Program-made: the position numbers and the translations under genes
Shown: piece after piece, positions 36,298 through 44,277 of the stretch
Numbering within the stretch: position 1 is the first letter of the stretch
Layout of the letters: each line of letters opens with the position of its first letter
The notes under the pieces: model-generated
The model's database searches: none
Told to the model about the DNA's origin: nothing
What the model saw: the letters and a program-made list of their open reading frames with translations, nothing else
NCBI GenBank assembly: GCA_047626195.1
Contig: JBLHSN010000001.1
Coordinates: 1 to 64,000 of the forward strand
DNA: 64,000 nucleotides
From: CAJXTB01 sp047626195
GTDB taxonomy: Bacteria > Myxococcota_A > UBA796 > GCA-2862545
Reading direction: 5' to 3'

Positions 36298-39200
36298 TTA
36301 CAGCTCCGTTTCGAAGGTGAAGTTGCGGTCGGTCGACGTGGTCGCATTCGGCGTCAGTAGAGCCTCATCGAGTGCTGGATACTGCTCCGGGTCAAGCTCA
36401 CCCAGGCGACGCACGGCGAGGGCCGTGTTGGCGTCGTACAAGGTCAGCTCGAAAGCCTTGCCAAGTGCGGCCGAGTAGGCTTGAGCGGCTTTGTCACGCT
36501 GCGGGTAGACTTGGTCTTCGATGCGCAGCTTGTAGATGTCTTCCTGCGACGGAGTCAAGTAGAAGGGGATGTCGCCGTTGGCCAGGGTGTCACCCATGTT
36601 CTCGTAGGCGCGACCCATCTGGACCAAGCTTGCCAGGCCGAACTTGCCGGAACCGGTCCCGACGATTTCAACGAACATGGCTTCGGTACGTACTAGACCT
36701 TCACCCTTTGCGGTGAGAGAGCCGGTCAGCGCACGGTCTTCGCGGCTCTGGTTGGTACAGTCACAGCCGGAAAGCTCGAGAGCCATGAAGGCTTCAAGCT
36801 TCGGCAGGGCCAGCTCGTACATCATCTCAGCTACGTAGTTTGTGTAGGCGCCGGGCTCTCCGCCGCCCTCGACAAACGTCTGGTACTCGGCAACCGTTTC
36901 TTCGTAGATGCGGTTGGCACGACGCTGGTCGTTCTGAGCTTCCAACATGCGGGCATGGGCCAAGCGAGCACGGGTGATTTGCTCACGTGTCGCGGTCTCT
37001 GGAGCGTCGTTGTAGAACTCGTAGTAGGAGCTTGCGGCATCCGACCAGTTCTCATTGGCGGCGTAGGTCTTGGCAATCGACAAGCGGGTCTCGTTCACGT
37101 CCGGGTGTTCCGGGAACGTAGCGATGAACTGCTGGAAGTTGGCAACACTCTGCTGTTCCTGGCCGAGGGCCTGACGGAATAGTGCCGCGCGGTAGATGGC
37201 GTTAGAAGCGCCGTCATCCAAGGTCGCGACGGCTTCGACGTCATCCGCTTCTACGAGGTCTTCGCGGCGGTCCGGGTACAGCGAGAACAAGACCTCGTAG
37301 TAGAAAGCGGCGCGGTCGAAGTTGGCCTGGTCTTCGTAGTCGAAGCCCAGGGATCCGAGCTGGTCGTAGTAGTACTTGGTGTTGTCGCCGAAGCGCGGGT
37401 CATCGATGAGGATGTGCCGCACGCGCATCACGTCGCCGGGCTGGTTGGCCTCACGGTAGTAGATGCTGGCGTTATTCAAGATACGGGCGTTCTCTTCGGA
37501 GTCCGGGAACTCTTCGGCGAACGCCAAGTAGGCGTCAGCTGCGGTCGCGTGGGCTTGCGATGTCGTGAATTCGTCTTCGATGACCTTCAGCGATGCACGC
37601 TGGTAGATACCGTACACTTCGGTCTTGAAGGTGCGACTTCCGAGGTCCTCTTCGTCGTAGAAGAACTTCGCGTTCTCCTTGAGGGCCGTGTAGTTCTCGG
37701 TCAGCACGAAGCTGTCCAAGATGAGGTTGGCAGCCTGTTCGGCCTGACGCGTACCTGGGCTCATGCCGATGACGCCACGGAACTGACGGGCAGCTTCTTC
37801 GATGTGGAACTTGTTGTAGAGCAAGTAAGCCGACTTGTAGAGGATCTGCTGGATGTTGTTCGCACCCTCGTACAAGGTTGCGTACTTCTGGCAGCTGTCA
37901 ACGAGGCGCTGTTCCCACTCGGTAAGCGGCTGCGGCTCGCGAACTTCCGTTGCGTTGGAAGCGCCGGCGTTGAGCCCGCCTTCACGCTTCACCATTTCTT
38001 CGGCAGCGAAGATGGCGGACTCGGCGCAGAACTCGGAGTGCTCACCTTCGGCATCCGTGTCGACGACGGCCATGTACTGGTCCCATGCTTCGTCGAACTT
38101 CTCAACCTTGTACAGCAGCTCGGCGTACTGGTAGTGGGCGACGTAGGCGTCTTCGCTCTGAGGGTAGTTCTCAAGGAACTTGTCGTAGCCCTGGTACGCA
38201 ATATCGAACGCTTCGGATGCTTGTGAGCCCGACAGACGCCGGCCTTTGTCGTGGTAGAACGACGCGATGCGTAGGAAGTTCGTACCGATTTTATCTTGGG
38301 CGTCTTGGACCTTGTCGGGGGAACCGAGGTTGGCCTGGGCCCATGAGCTTCCGCTGCCGTAGGTCGACAGCATGCGGTCGACTTCGGCGAGTTCAGCGTC
38401 CGCGTTGCCCATTTTGTGGTAGGCTTGGACGATTTCGTTCTGGTAACCGGGGTTGTCGGCCGAGTTCGGGCTTTCCGAGATCAGGCGGCGGTAGACAGAG
38501 ACGGCGTCTTCCCACTTGCCTTGCTCGAAGTAGATGGCCGCGAGGCGCTTGAGCATCTTCTGGTACAGGTCGCGACGACCCAAGCCTTCGAAGTAGGCCA
38601 GGGCTTCGTCGATTTCACCAGCGTCAGCGAAGAAGCGGACCAAGTCGCGCAGGGATTCCTCTTCAAGCTGAAGAGGAGCGCCGCCAGCCGACTCACGCTG
38701 TGTTTGGCTGTAAGACACTACCTCCTTCATGGAGGTGATGGCTTCGCCGTATTCGCCAACGTTGAAGTACGACCATGCGAGTTTGTACAGCGCGAAGCCG
38801 TACTTGTCGCAGTCGCGGTAGCCAGTGGCTTTCTTGTAGGCAATCAGCGCCTTGTAGGCGTTGTTGTTGTCGAAGTAGAACTCACCGATGTTGACGTAGG
38901 AGTCGCAGACGAAGTTGGACTCCGGGTATACGCGAACCAACCGGCTGAACTGCTCGACACCGTCTTCTCGGCGACCCACATCCTGCAGCGACGATGCCAT
39001 GAAGTACATGGCCTCATCAGCGCGGGTGTAGCGGGGATAGTTCTCGAGAATTTGCTCGTACAAGCGGATGGAGTCATTCTGCCAGCGTTGGCTGCGGGTC
39101 AGGTCTGGCTGCATGTTCTCGAAGGCACAGCCATCGGTGTTGAAGCAGCGTTCCTGCTCCTGACCGAAGAGCTCCATCTCAGCGAAGAACACGTAGCGCC

Positions 39201-39480
39201 CTTCGTCGTAGTACAGTTCGGCGAGACGAAGCATCATCTCGGCCTTGCGGGTACCGGACTGGTCACCACGAGACAGCAACTCACGCAAGAACGTGATGGA
39301 TTCCTGGCGCTTTTGCTGAGCGGCTCGGGCGTAGGCGGACTGGGTGTCCATGGTCTCTGTGTCACGCGCGGTAAGAACGCGGCGACCTTCGTCATCATCT
39401 TGGGCCAAGGCCGAGTTTGATGCGGCGAGAGGTGCCATTAGGATGGCGAGGAGTCCGAGGTTTCGGGTCCACTTATTCAT
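36298..39480 (-). CDS. Large periplasmic TPR protein (GltD/NfsD-like position)
   Basis: This 1060-aa protein has a signal peptide (MNKWTRNLGLLAILMAPLAASNSALA) and then TPR-like helices almost throughout, for example RSQRWQNDSIRLYEQILENYPRYTR, DAVSVYRRLISESPNSAD and AFYYEVLFSLYPDRRED. Several cysteines (CDCTN, CFNTDGC) may form disulfides. No membrane helix is found. Its size and place between the 625-aa TPR protein and the TPR lipoprotein match the large scaffold of Glt/Nfs-type machines. Function beyond scaffold is unknown. Confidence 0.85.
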   Translation of the reverse strand: MNKWTRNLGLLAILMAPLAASNSALAQDDDEGRRVLTARDTETMDTQSAYARAAQQKRQESITFLRELLSRGDQSGTRKAEMMLRLAELYYDEGRYVFFAEMELFGQEQERCFNTDGCAFENMQPDLTRSQRWQNDSIRLYEQILENYPRYTRADEAMYFMASSLQDVGRREDGVEQFSRLVRVYPESNFVCDSYVNIGEFYFDNNNAYKALIAYKKATGYRDCDKYGFALYKLAWSYFNVGEYGEAITSMKEVVSYSQTQRESAGGAPLQLEEESLRDLVRFFADAGEIDEALAYFEGLGRRDLYQKMLKRLAAIYFEQGKWEDAVSVYRRLISESPNSADNPGYQNEIVQAYHKMGNADAELAEVDRMLSTYGSGSSWAQANLGSPDKVQDAQDKIGTNFLRIASFYHDKGRRLSGSQASEAFDIAYQGYDKFLENYPQSEDAYVAHYQYAELLYKVEKFDEAWDQYMAVVDTDAEGEHSEFCAESAIFAAEEMVKREGGLNAGASNATEVREPQPLTEWEQRLVDSCQKYATLYEGANNIQQILYKSAYLLYNKFHIEEAARQFRGVIGMSPGTRQAEQAANLILDSFVLTENYTALKENAKFFYDEEDLGSRTFKTEVYGIYQRASLKVIEDEFTTSQAHATAADAYLAFAEEFPDSEENARILNNASIYYREANQPGDVMRVRHILIDDPRFGDNTKYYYDQLGSLGFDYEDQANFDRAAFYYEVLFSLYPDRREDLVEADDVEAVATLDDGASNAIYRAALFRQALGQEQQSVANFQQFIATFPEHPDVNETRLSIAKTYAANENWSDAASSYYEFYNDAPETATREQITRARLAHARMLEAQNDQRRANRIYEETVAEYQTFVEGGGEPGAYTNYVAEMMYELALPKLEAFMALELSGCDCTNQSREDRALTGSLTAKGEGLVRTEAMFVEIVGTGSGKFGLASLVQMGRAYENMGDTLANGDIPFYLTPSQEDIYKLRIEDQVYPQRDKAAQAYSAALGKAFELTLYDANTALAVRRLGELDPEQYPALDEALLTPNATTSTDRNFTFETEL

Positions 39481-39528
39481 GGAGTCCCCCTAGGGCAGAG
39501 GTGAGGCGACAGGAAGGAAGGAACAATG

Positions 39529-41406
39529 CTAGTTGCAGGACGTGCTTTCGGTGTACCGGTAGTACCCGAGCTCGTCGTCCCAGAACTCGCCATTGAACGG
39601 CCAGTAGATGATGTCGCGGGACGTTGCAAAGTCGACGGTACGCTCTTCGAGGGACTCGATGAGCGGGTTGGTCGCACGGTACTGGTAGTCGAGACGCTGG
39701 GCGTCGACAACTTCGAAGCGGACAATCTCGGACTGGCTGATGAGGTCCGTGATGTACTGGTACTGCTGGGTCATCTCGCGCAGCATGGCTAGGCCAGCCC
39801 GACGCTTGTACCGCTGACGGTCGCGTTCCATGACCTGCTTAATGGCAGAGCCTACGGTGTCGCGCCAGATGGCTTTTTGGGCGTCGATAGCGATTTCTTC
39901 TTCATCCATCATGTCCATGTGGCGGACGATTCCTGCAATGTCGCGATTGCGAAGCAGGTGAAGGAAGAAGGACTCGTTGAGCGAGGATGTCGTGCCGGCA
40001 TCTTCGAAATAGTGCTCGAATGCTTGGTCGGCTAGGGCGCGGCCATCTTCTGTCGAGTATTCGGCCAAGAAGGAGCGAAGTTCCATCTTCATTGGCTGGT
40101 AGTCGTCTTCAAAGTCCAACAGCAAGCGCTCCACTTCGTCGTACTCGCATAGCGAGAAGAAGGTCAGGCCCCGTAGAACCGTGGCTTCCGGAAGGAATTC
40201 CCGGTCGTCGTAGTAGGGGGTGCGCGTGGTGAGGAGCAGGCCCAACGTCAAGTTGAGGTCGTTCTGCATGAACGTGGCCCACGACCGCTCGAACAACGAC
40301 TGCGGCCAGTAAAGGCTGCCACGGTCGACGAGAGAGTAGTAGTTGTCTGCGTTCTCGAAGCGTTCGAGACCGTAGTAGATGCGGGCGATGTTGACGAGAG
40401 CGAGGTCCTGGAGGTCCTTGAGCTCAAGCGCGGTACGCTCATCTGTGGCCGGAACTTCGGCTTGGTACACATCGCGGAAGGCTTTGACAGCACTCTTGAA
40501 CTTGGAGCGCTCATTGTGAATGACGCCCTCGAAGTATTTGCTGCGCATGAACAGTTCGGAACGCGGCGACACTTGCTGGAAGAAGCGCAGTGCATCAGTC
40601 AGCTCGCCTTGTTCGTAAAGCTTGCGACCCATCAGGTAGGACAGGTGGTTCTTCGCTTGACGAGGGAACTGTTCGGGCGGAATCAGCTCAACAAAGGAGA
40701 GCAGCTCGGCGTCGTTGCCATTGATCTGCGCAATGGAGACCAGCTTGGGCAGTGCGTACTTGAAGTACGGATTGCGGGGGCCCTGGCGAACCACTTCCTT
40801 GAAGTAGTACTGAGCGCCGTGGTAGAGTTCAAGGTCGAAGAGCGCTTTCGCGAGATAGTACGTGATCTTCGATTTGTGCTCTGGGTACGTGTCTGCCTGG
40901 AGAAGGTCAAACAAACCCTTGCTAGCCGTCAGGTACTTACGAGCTCTGTACATTTGAACGAGTGTTTCGACTTCGCTCGGACCTTGCTCTTCGCCAAAGG
41001 CTTCGTCTTCCGGACCGTTATCGACAGTGTCGGCGAAGTCATCAGCTGGAAGGAAGAGGTCTTCGCCGAGGTCTTCCTCGCTCATGTCAGGGCCAGGGTC
41101 TGGGCGAGTCATCGCGCCACCACCAGCAGGTGGAGCTGCGGCAGTGCCGCCTTGCATGGCTTGGGCTGCGGCGAGGACAGGCCCCGGAGCTCCGCCTTCG
41201 ACGAGACACAGGACCTGCTCGGAGGTGTAGCCACCACCAGCGGACTGCATGGCCTGAATGATGACGCTGTCACCAATGCCATAGCCGACCATGGTCATGA
41301 TTTCGTCGCAGGCAAGCTCAGCCTGTGCGGATGTGGCGACGCTGAGGCCAGCCAGCAGCGCGAGGCTACGCAGGGGGGAGAAAAAACGGTTCGTCTTCGC
41401 GCGCAT
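39529..41406 (-). CDS. Periplasmic TPR protein (GltC/NfsC-like position)
   Basis: This 625-aa protein has a signal peptide (MRAKTNRFFSPLRSLALLAGLSVATSAQA). An N-terminal domain with two Cys (ACDEI..VLCLV) is followed by a Gly/Pro/acidic linker, then TPR helices (RARKYLTASKGLFDLLQ; ALFDLELYHGAQYYFKE) to the end. The ATG overlaps the stop of the upstream barrel gene by one base (TAATG), showing a tight operon. Size and order fit the third component of Glt/Nfs machines. Confidence 0.85.
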   Translation of the reverse strand: MRAKTNRFFSPLRSLALLAGLSVATSAQAELACDEIMTMVGYGIGDSVIIQAMQSAGGGYTSEQVLCLVEGGAPGPVLAAAQAMQGGTAAAPPAGGGAMTRPDPGPDMSEEDLGEDLFLPADDFADTVDNGPEDEAFGEEQGPSEVETLVQMYRARKYLTASKGLFDLLQADTYPEHKSKITYYLAKALFDLELYHGAQYYFKEVVRQGPRNPYFKYALPKLVSIAQINGNDAELLSFVELIPPEQFPRQAKNHLSYLMGRKLYEQGELTDALRFFQQVSPRSELFMRSKYFEGVIHNERSKFKSAVKAFRDVYQAEVPATDERTALELKDLQDLALVNIARIYYGLERFENADNYYSLVDRGSLYWPQSLFERSWATFMQNDLNLTLGLLLTTRTPYYDDREFLPEATVLRGLTFFSLCEYDEVERLLLDFEDDYQPMKMELRSFLAEYSTEDGRALADQAFEHYFEDAGTTSSLNESFFLHLLRNRDIAGIVRHMDMMDEEEIAIDAQKAIWRDTVGSAIKQVMERDRQRYKRRAGLAMLREMTQQYQYITDLISQSEIVRFEVVDAQRLDYQYRATNPLIESLEERTVDFATSRDIIYWPFNGEFWDDELGYYRYTESTSCN

Positions 41407-42248
41407 TACTGCATCCCGGGGAAGAAGAAGGCGACGCTGCCGAGCAGCAGGAAGTTGTTTTTCATCTCGAGATTCAATGACTTGACGGTCTCGATGTACA
41501 CCATGGACCGACCTTCGATGCGGAACGCGATGTTCGGCGTCAGCAGGATCCGGAAGCCACCACCAAAGTTTGTGGTCGGGTGGTACTGGTTCTGCGTGGC
41601 CACAGCGACGGGGTCGTCTTCGGCCTGAAGGGCCTCAAGGTCGTCCGAAGTGAACACGATGCCGGTCCCGAAGGAGCCGAAGACATCGAAGTTCACGATG
41701 GTCTTGCCGAGAACGGCAACCTTTCCGTAGATGGGCGAGAACTGAAAGTTCACATTCGCGTAGAACAGAATCTTCGAGATGTCTGGCGACACCTGGTTCT
41801 CTTCAACCAGCTGACGCGTAATGGCCTTCCAGTCGCCCTTTCTAAAGTCGGGGCTGAAGGAGCCGATAAGCTCCACCGCAAAGACTTCGGTGAGGTGATG
41901 GGAGATACCAGCGCCGAGCAGGTAGCGATTGATGAATGGGTCGTTGGTGACGAAACCGATGTGCGGTGCGGCTTCCCAGCGGCCAATCTTCAAGAAGCGC
42001 TTGCGGGGCAAGGCCTTGATGATGCGACGACGGGAACGCTGGTCTTCCGGCAGGACGATTTCTTCGGAGGTCACTCCGATTCGGTCGTCCATGTCGCCAG
42101 ATTCAAGCGCGCGGCGCTCTTCTGCGACGGTTTCTTCGCGCTCGGGACCACTACCAAAGAGGTCATCGTCCGATTGCGCGTGTGCAACGGGAACGCCGCC
42201 CAACAGGGGGGCAACGAGAAAAGCAACTGCAAACCAAAGGGTCTTCAT
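41406..42248 (-). CDS. Outer-membrane beta-barrel protein, OMP_myx type (second)
   Basis: The protein is 280 aa with signal peptide MKTLWFAVAFLVAPLLGGVPVAHAQ. After an acidic linker come barrel strands: WEAAPHIGFVTNDPFINRYLLGAGISHHLTEVFAVEL is typical of the myxobacterial outer-membrane beta-barrel family (TIGR04565-like). The end SVAFFFPGMQ is close to a barrel C-terminus. It has the same length (280 aa) as the next upstream barrel and is its paralogue, as are gltA/gltB and nfsA/nfsB in Myxococcus. Confidence 0.82.
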   Translation of the reverse strand: MKTLWFAVAFLVAPLLGGVPVAHAQSDDDLFGSGPEREETVAEERRALESGDMDDRIGVTSEEIVLPEDQRSRRRIIKALPRKRFLKIGRWEAAPHIGFVTNDPFINRYLLGAGISHHLTEVFAVELIGSFSPDFRKGDWKAITRQLVEENQVSPDISKILFYANVNFQFSPIYGKVAVLGKTIVNFDVFGSFGTGIVFTSDDLEALQAEDDPVAVATQNQYHPTTNFGGGFRILLTPNIAFRIEGRSMVYIETVKSLNLEMKNNFLLLGSVAFFFPGMQ

Positions 42249-42265
42249 GGGGGTGTCTCGCCTCA

Positions 42266-43108
42266 TTAGAAGTCGAACACGCGACGTTGCACGGTCGGGA
42301 AGAAGAACGAGACGCCGACGGAGGCGACGAACACGTTGTAGAGCCGCTGTTCGTTGACCGGAACTTCCGGGTCGTACTGCGGCTGGTTGTCGATGTAGAA
42401 GTTGAACCGGCCGTCGAGCTTGATGGCCATGAGGCGGTTGATGAAGAAGTTGGTGCCCAGTCCAATCGTCGGCGTGAGCTTGACCTCATTGCCGTTGTCC
42501 TGGAGCGCCACAAAGTCGTTGCCGACTCCTGCTTCGTCAAAGGTTGCGAAGTAGTCAACTTTGCTGATCATCCCAAGTCCGGCGACGCCGTACAGGTCGA
42601 ATGAGACCACCGTCTCGCCGAGCAGGTTGATCTTGCCGTAGACCGGCGCCCAAGAGCCTGCGAAGCTCGCGGCCAGCGTAACTTTGTCCAGCGGCTGCTG
42701 GAAGTTGCTGGAGTTCGGACCCGTGCGAGCAATCTGCACGAGGGCTTTGGTCAGACCCTTGAGGTCGCCTTCGCCGAGGTCGGGTGAGTAGTACACCTGA
42801 CCGAGCGCGCTGAACTGCTCGTTGAAGTGGTAAGCGACCTGCAATCCACCGATGTAGCGAGTCGCGAACGGGTTGTTCGGGACATAGCCAGCGTACGGCG
42901 TGATCTCGAACCGTTCGGTCTTCGTAAAGAACCGATTGGTGAGAACCGGACGGTCTCGGCTGGGGTTGCGGAAAGTTTCCAGTGCGGCGACGCCTGGGCT
43001 CTCGTCTTCAGCTTGGGCGTATGCCATGCTGGGGACGGCCATCGATGCGGCTGCAAAGAGGGCGGTAGAGGCCAGGAACGCGCTGGCAGCGCGGCGGACC
43101 CGAGACAT
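42266..43108 (-). CDS. Outer-membrane beta-barrel protein, OMP_myx type (first)
   Basis: The protein is 280 aa from ATG 43108 (GGAG 8 bases upstream) with signal MSRVRRAASAFLASTALFAAASMA. The mature barrel has EITPYAGYVPNNPFATRYIGGLQVAYHFNEQFSALGQVYYS, and ends FFFPTVQRRVFDF with a terminal Phe as expected for outer-membrane insertion. It is paralogous to the following gene. As first gene of the envelope locus its promoter should lie in the 266-base gap upstream. Confidence 0.82.
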   Translation of the reverse strand: MSRVRRAASAFLASTALFAAASMAVPSMAYAQAEDESPGVAALETFRNPSRDRPVLTNRFFTKTERFEITPYAGYVPNNPFATRYIGGLQVAYHFNEQFSALGQVYYSPDLGEGDLKGLTKALVQIARTGPNSSNFQQPLDKVTLAASFAGSWAPVYGKINLLGETVVSFDLYGVAGLGMISKVDYFATFDEAGVGNDFVALQDNGNEVKLTPTIGLGTNFFINRLMAIKLDGRFNFYIDNQPQYDPEVPVNEQRLYNVFVASVGVSFFFPTVQRRVFDF

Positions 43109-43374
43109 GGGCTTCACTCCGGTGCGAGTGGGGGATGTGGAAGGTCCCTGTGCTGCTTTCGACAAGAATGTCAGAGTGCAACTTGGGAAAATCAAAGACA
43201 TGAATAAATCCTAGTTCCCAGGGCAGATCGTAAGAACGGTCCCAACTAGCCGCGCGCCTCGGGGTGCGTCAAGTCAAGGGAAAGACACGAACGGGGTGAC
43301 AACGATGATGTGCCGCCCAACGCTGTCCCTCTTGTGGGGAGAGGCCGGGGTCCTTCAAAAAAGGTGGAGGCCGT

Positions 43375-44277
43375 TTACGGGGCTGATCGGACACGCCACT
43401 GGCGTACAATCCACGACACCCCGCCGCGGCGGTCACGGACCACAGCGTACCAAAATCCGACTTCCTCCTGCAGATCTGGAGCAGTCCAGTCGGACTGTGT
43501 GAAGGGGTAGAGCGTGGTGGCTTCCATGGCCGAGCCTTCGGTGGCGTACCAAGAGACGAAGGGTTCTTCGATTCTTTCTTCGAGAACGCCGTCCGGGTTG
43601 ATGTACTCGTAGGTCTGGATCGTGGTGTCCGGAATGACAACTCCAAGCTCGTACGATTGTCCGGCGTCCACCTCTGCAGTGTCGTCAGGACCAATGAGGA
43701 CACCGTCCACCGAAAACGATTCGATGATGGGGTTGTCATTGGGCGTGGGGGCCTCGCTGACGATGATGCGTTTGTAGCCGGACTCGAAGGTCGCGAAATC
43801 GAACTCGGCATCCGGGTCTGCGCCGTCAGGTGGGAGAACGGTTGCCTGGACGGTGAACCCGAGCCCCTCGGCGCGGTCCTGGTCGTCCAGGCTGTCGAGT
43901 GCATCCTGTGGAGCGGTCCACTCAGGTGGGAAGGTAGGCTCAAACCCAATGACACCCGCGTCTGCGAGGTCTTCGGGTGTGGCGTCTTCCGACAGGATCG
44001 ACAAGTCGATGGCACAGCCGAAGGGGGTGGTCTCTTCCGGGCTGCATGCCACCCACAACGTTCCGCCAGCTTCACCTTCGGGATCTGCGAACAGCGCTGT
44101 AAACGTGGCATCTTCGCCGGGCTGAATCTCGGGCGGCTCGGCTTGGATGGCCAAAATGCGCAGCGATGGCGTCTTCCATGCCGGGGTCAGGTCGCGTGGG
44201 CGAGGGTACTTGTCTGCGTTGATGACGCAGGCGGGCAGGAGTAGGCATAGGCCTGCGATGAGTGCTGTATTTTTCAT
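43375..44277 (-). CDS. Putative lipoprotein linked to TonB receptor
   Basis: This 300-aa protein has a signal peptide ending in lipobox LPAC (MKNTALIAGLCLLLPAC). The rest is soluble, acidic and beta-rich, with two Cys and an Ig-like segment (IQPGEDATFTALFADPEGEAGGTLW). The ATG overlaps the stop of the TonB-dependent receptor by 4 bases (ATGA), so it is probably a surface lipoprotein that helps the receptor take up its ligand. The family is not recognised. Confidence 0.78.
   Translation of the reverse strand: MKNTALIAGLCLLLPACVINADKYPRPRDLTPAWKTPSLRILAIQAEPPEIQPGEDATFTALFADPEGEAGGTLWVACSPEETTPFGCAIDLSILSEDATPEDLADAGVIGFEPTFPPEWTAPQDALDSLDDQDRAEGLGFTVQATVLPPDGADPDAEFDFATFESGYKRIIVSEAPTPNDNPIIESFSVDGVLIGPDDTAEVDAGQSYELGVVIPDTTIQTYEYINPDGVLEERIEEPFVSWYATEGSAMEATTLYPFTQSDWTAPDLQEEVGFWYAVVRDRRGGVSWIVRQWRVRSAP

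Noticed and set aside
37414..38226. 270-codon open frame on the plus strand
   Set aside because: It lies wholly opposite the 1060-aa TPR gene and has no motif; high GC keeps antisense frames open.
43269..44111. 280-codon open frame on the minus strand
   Set aside because: It overlaps the 300-aa lipoprotein in another frame. The latter has a lipobox and is coupled to the receptor gene; this one has a Ser/Pro-rich random-looking composition.
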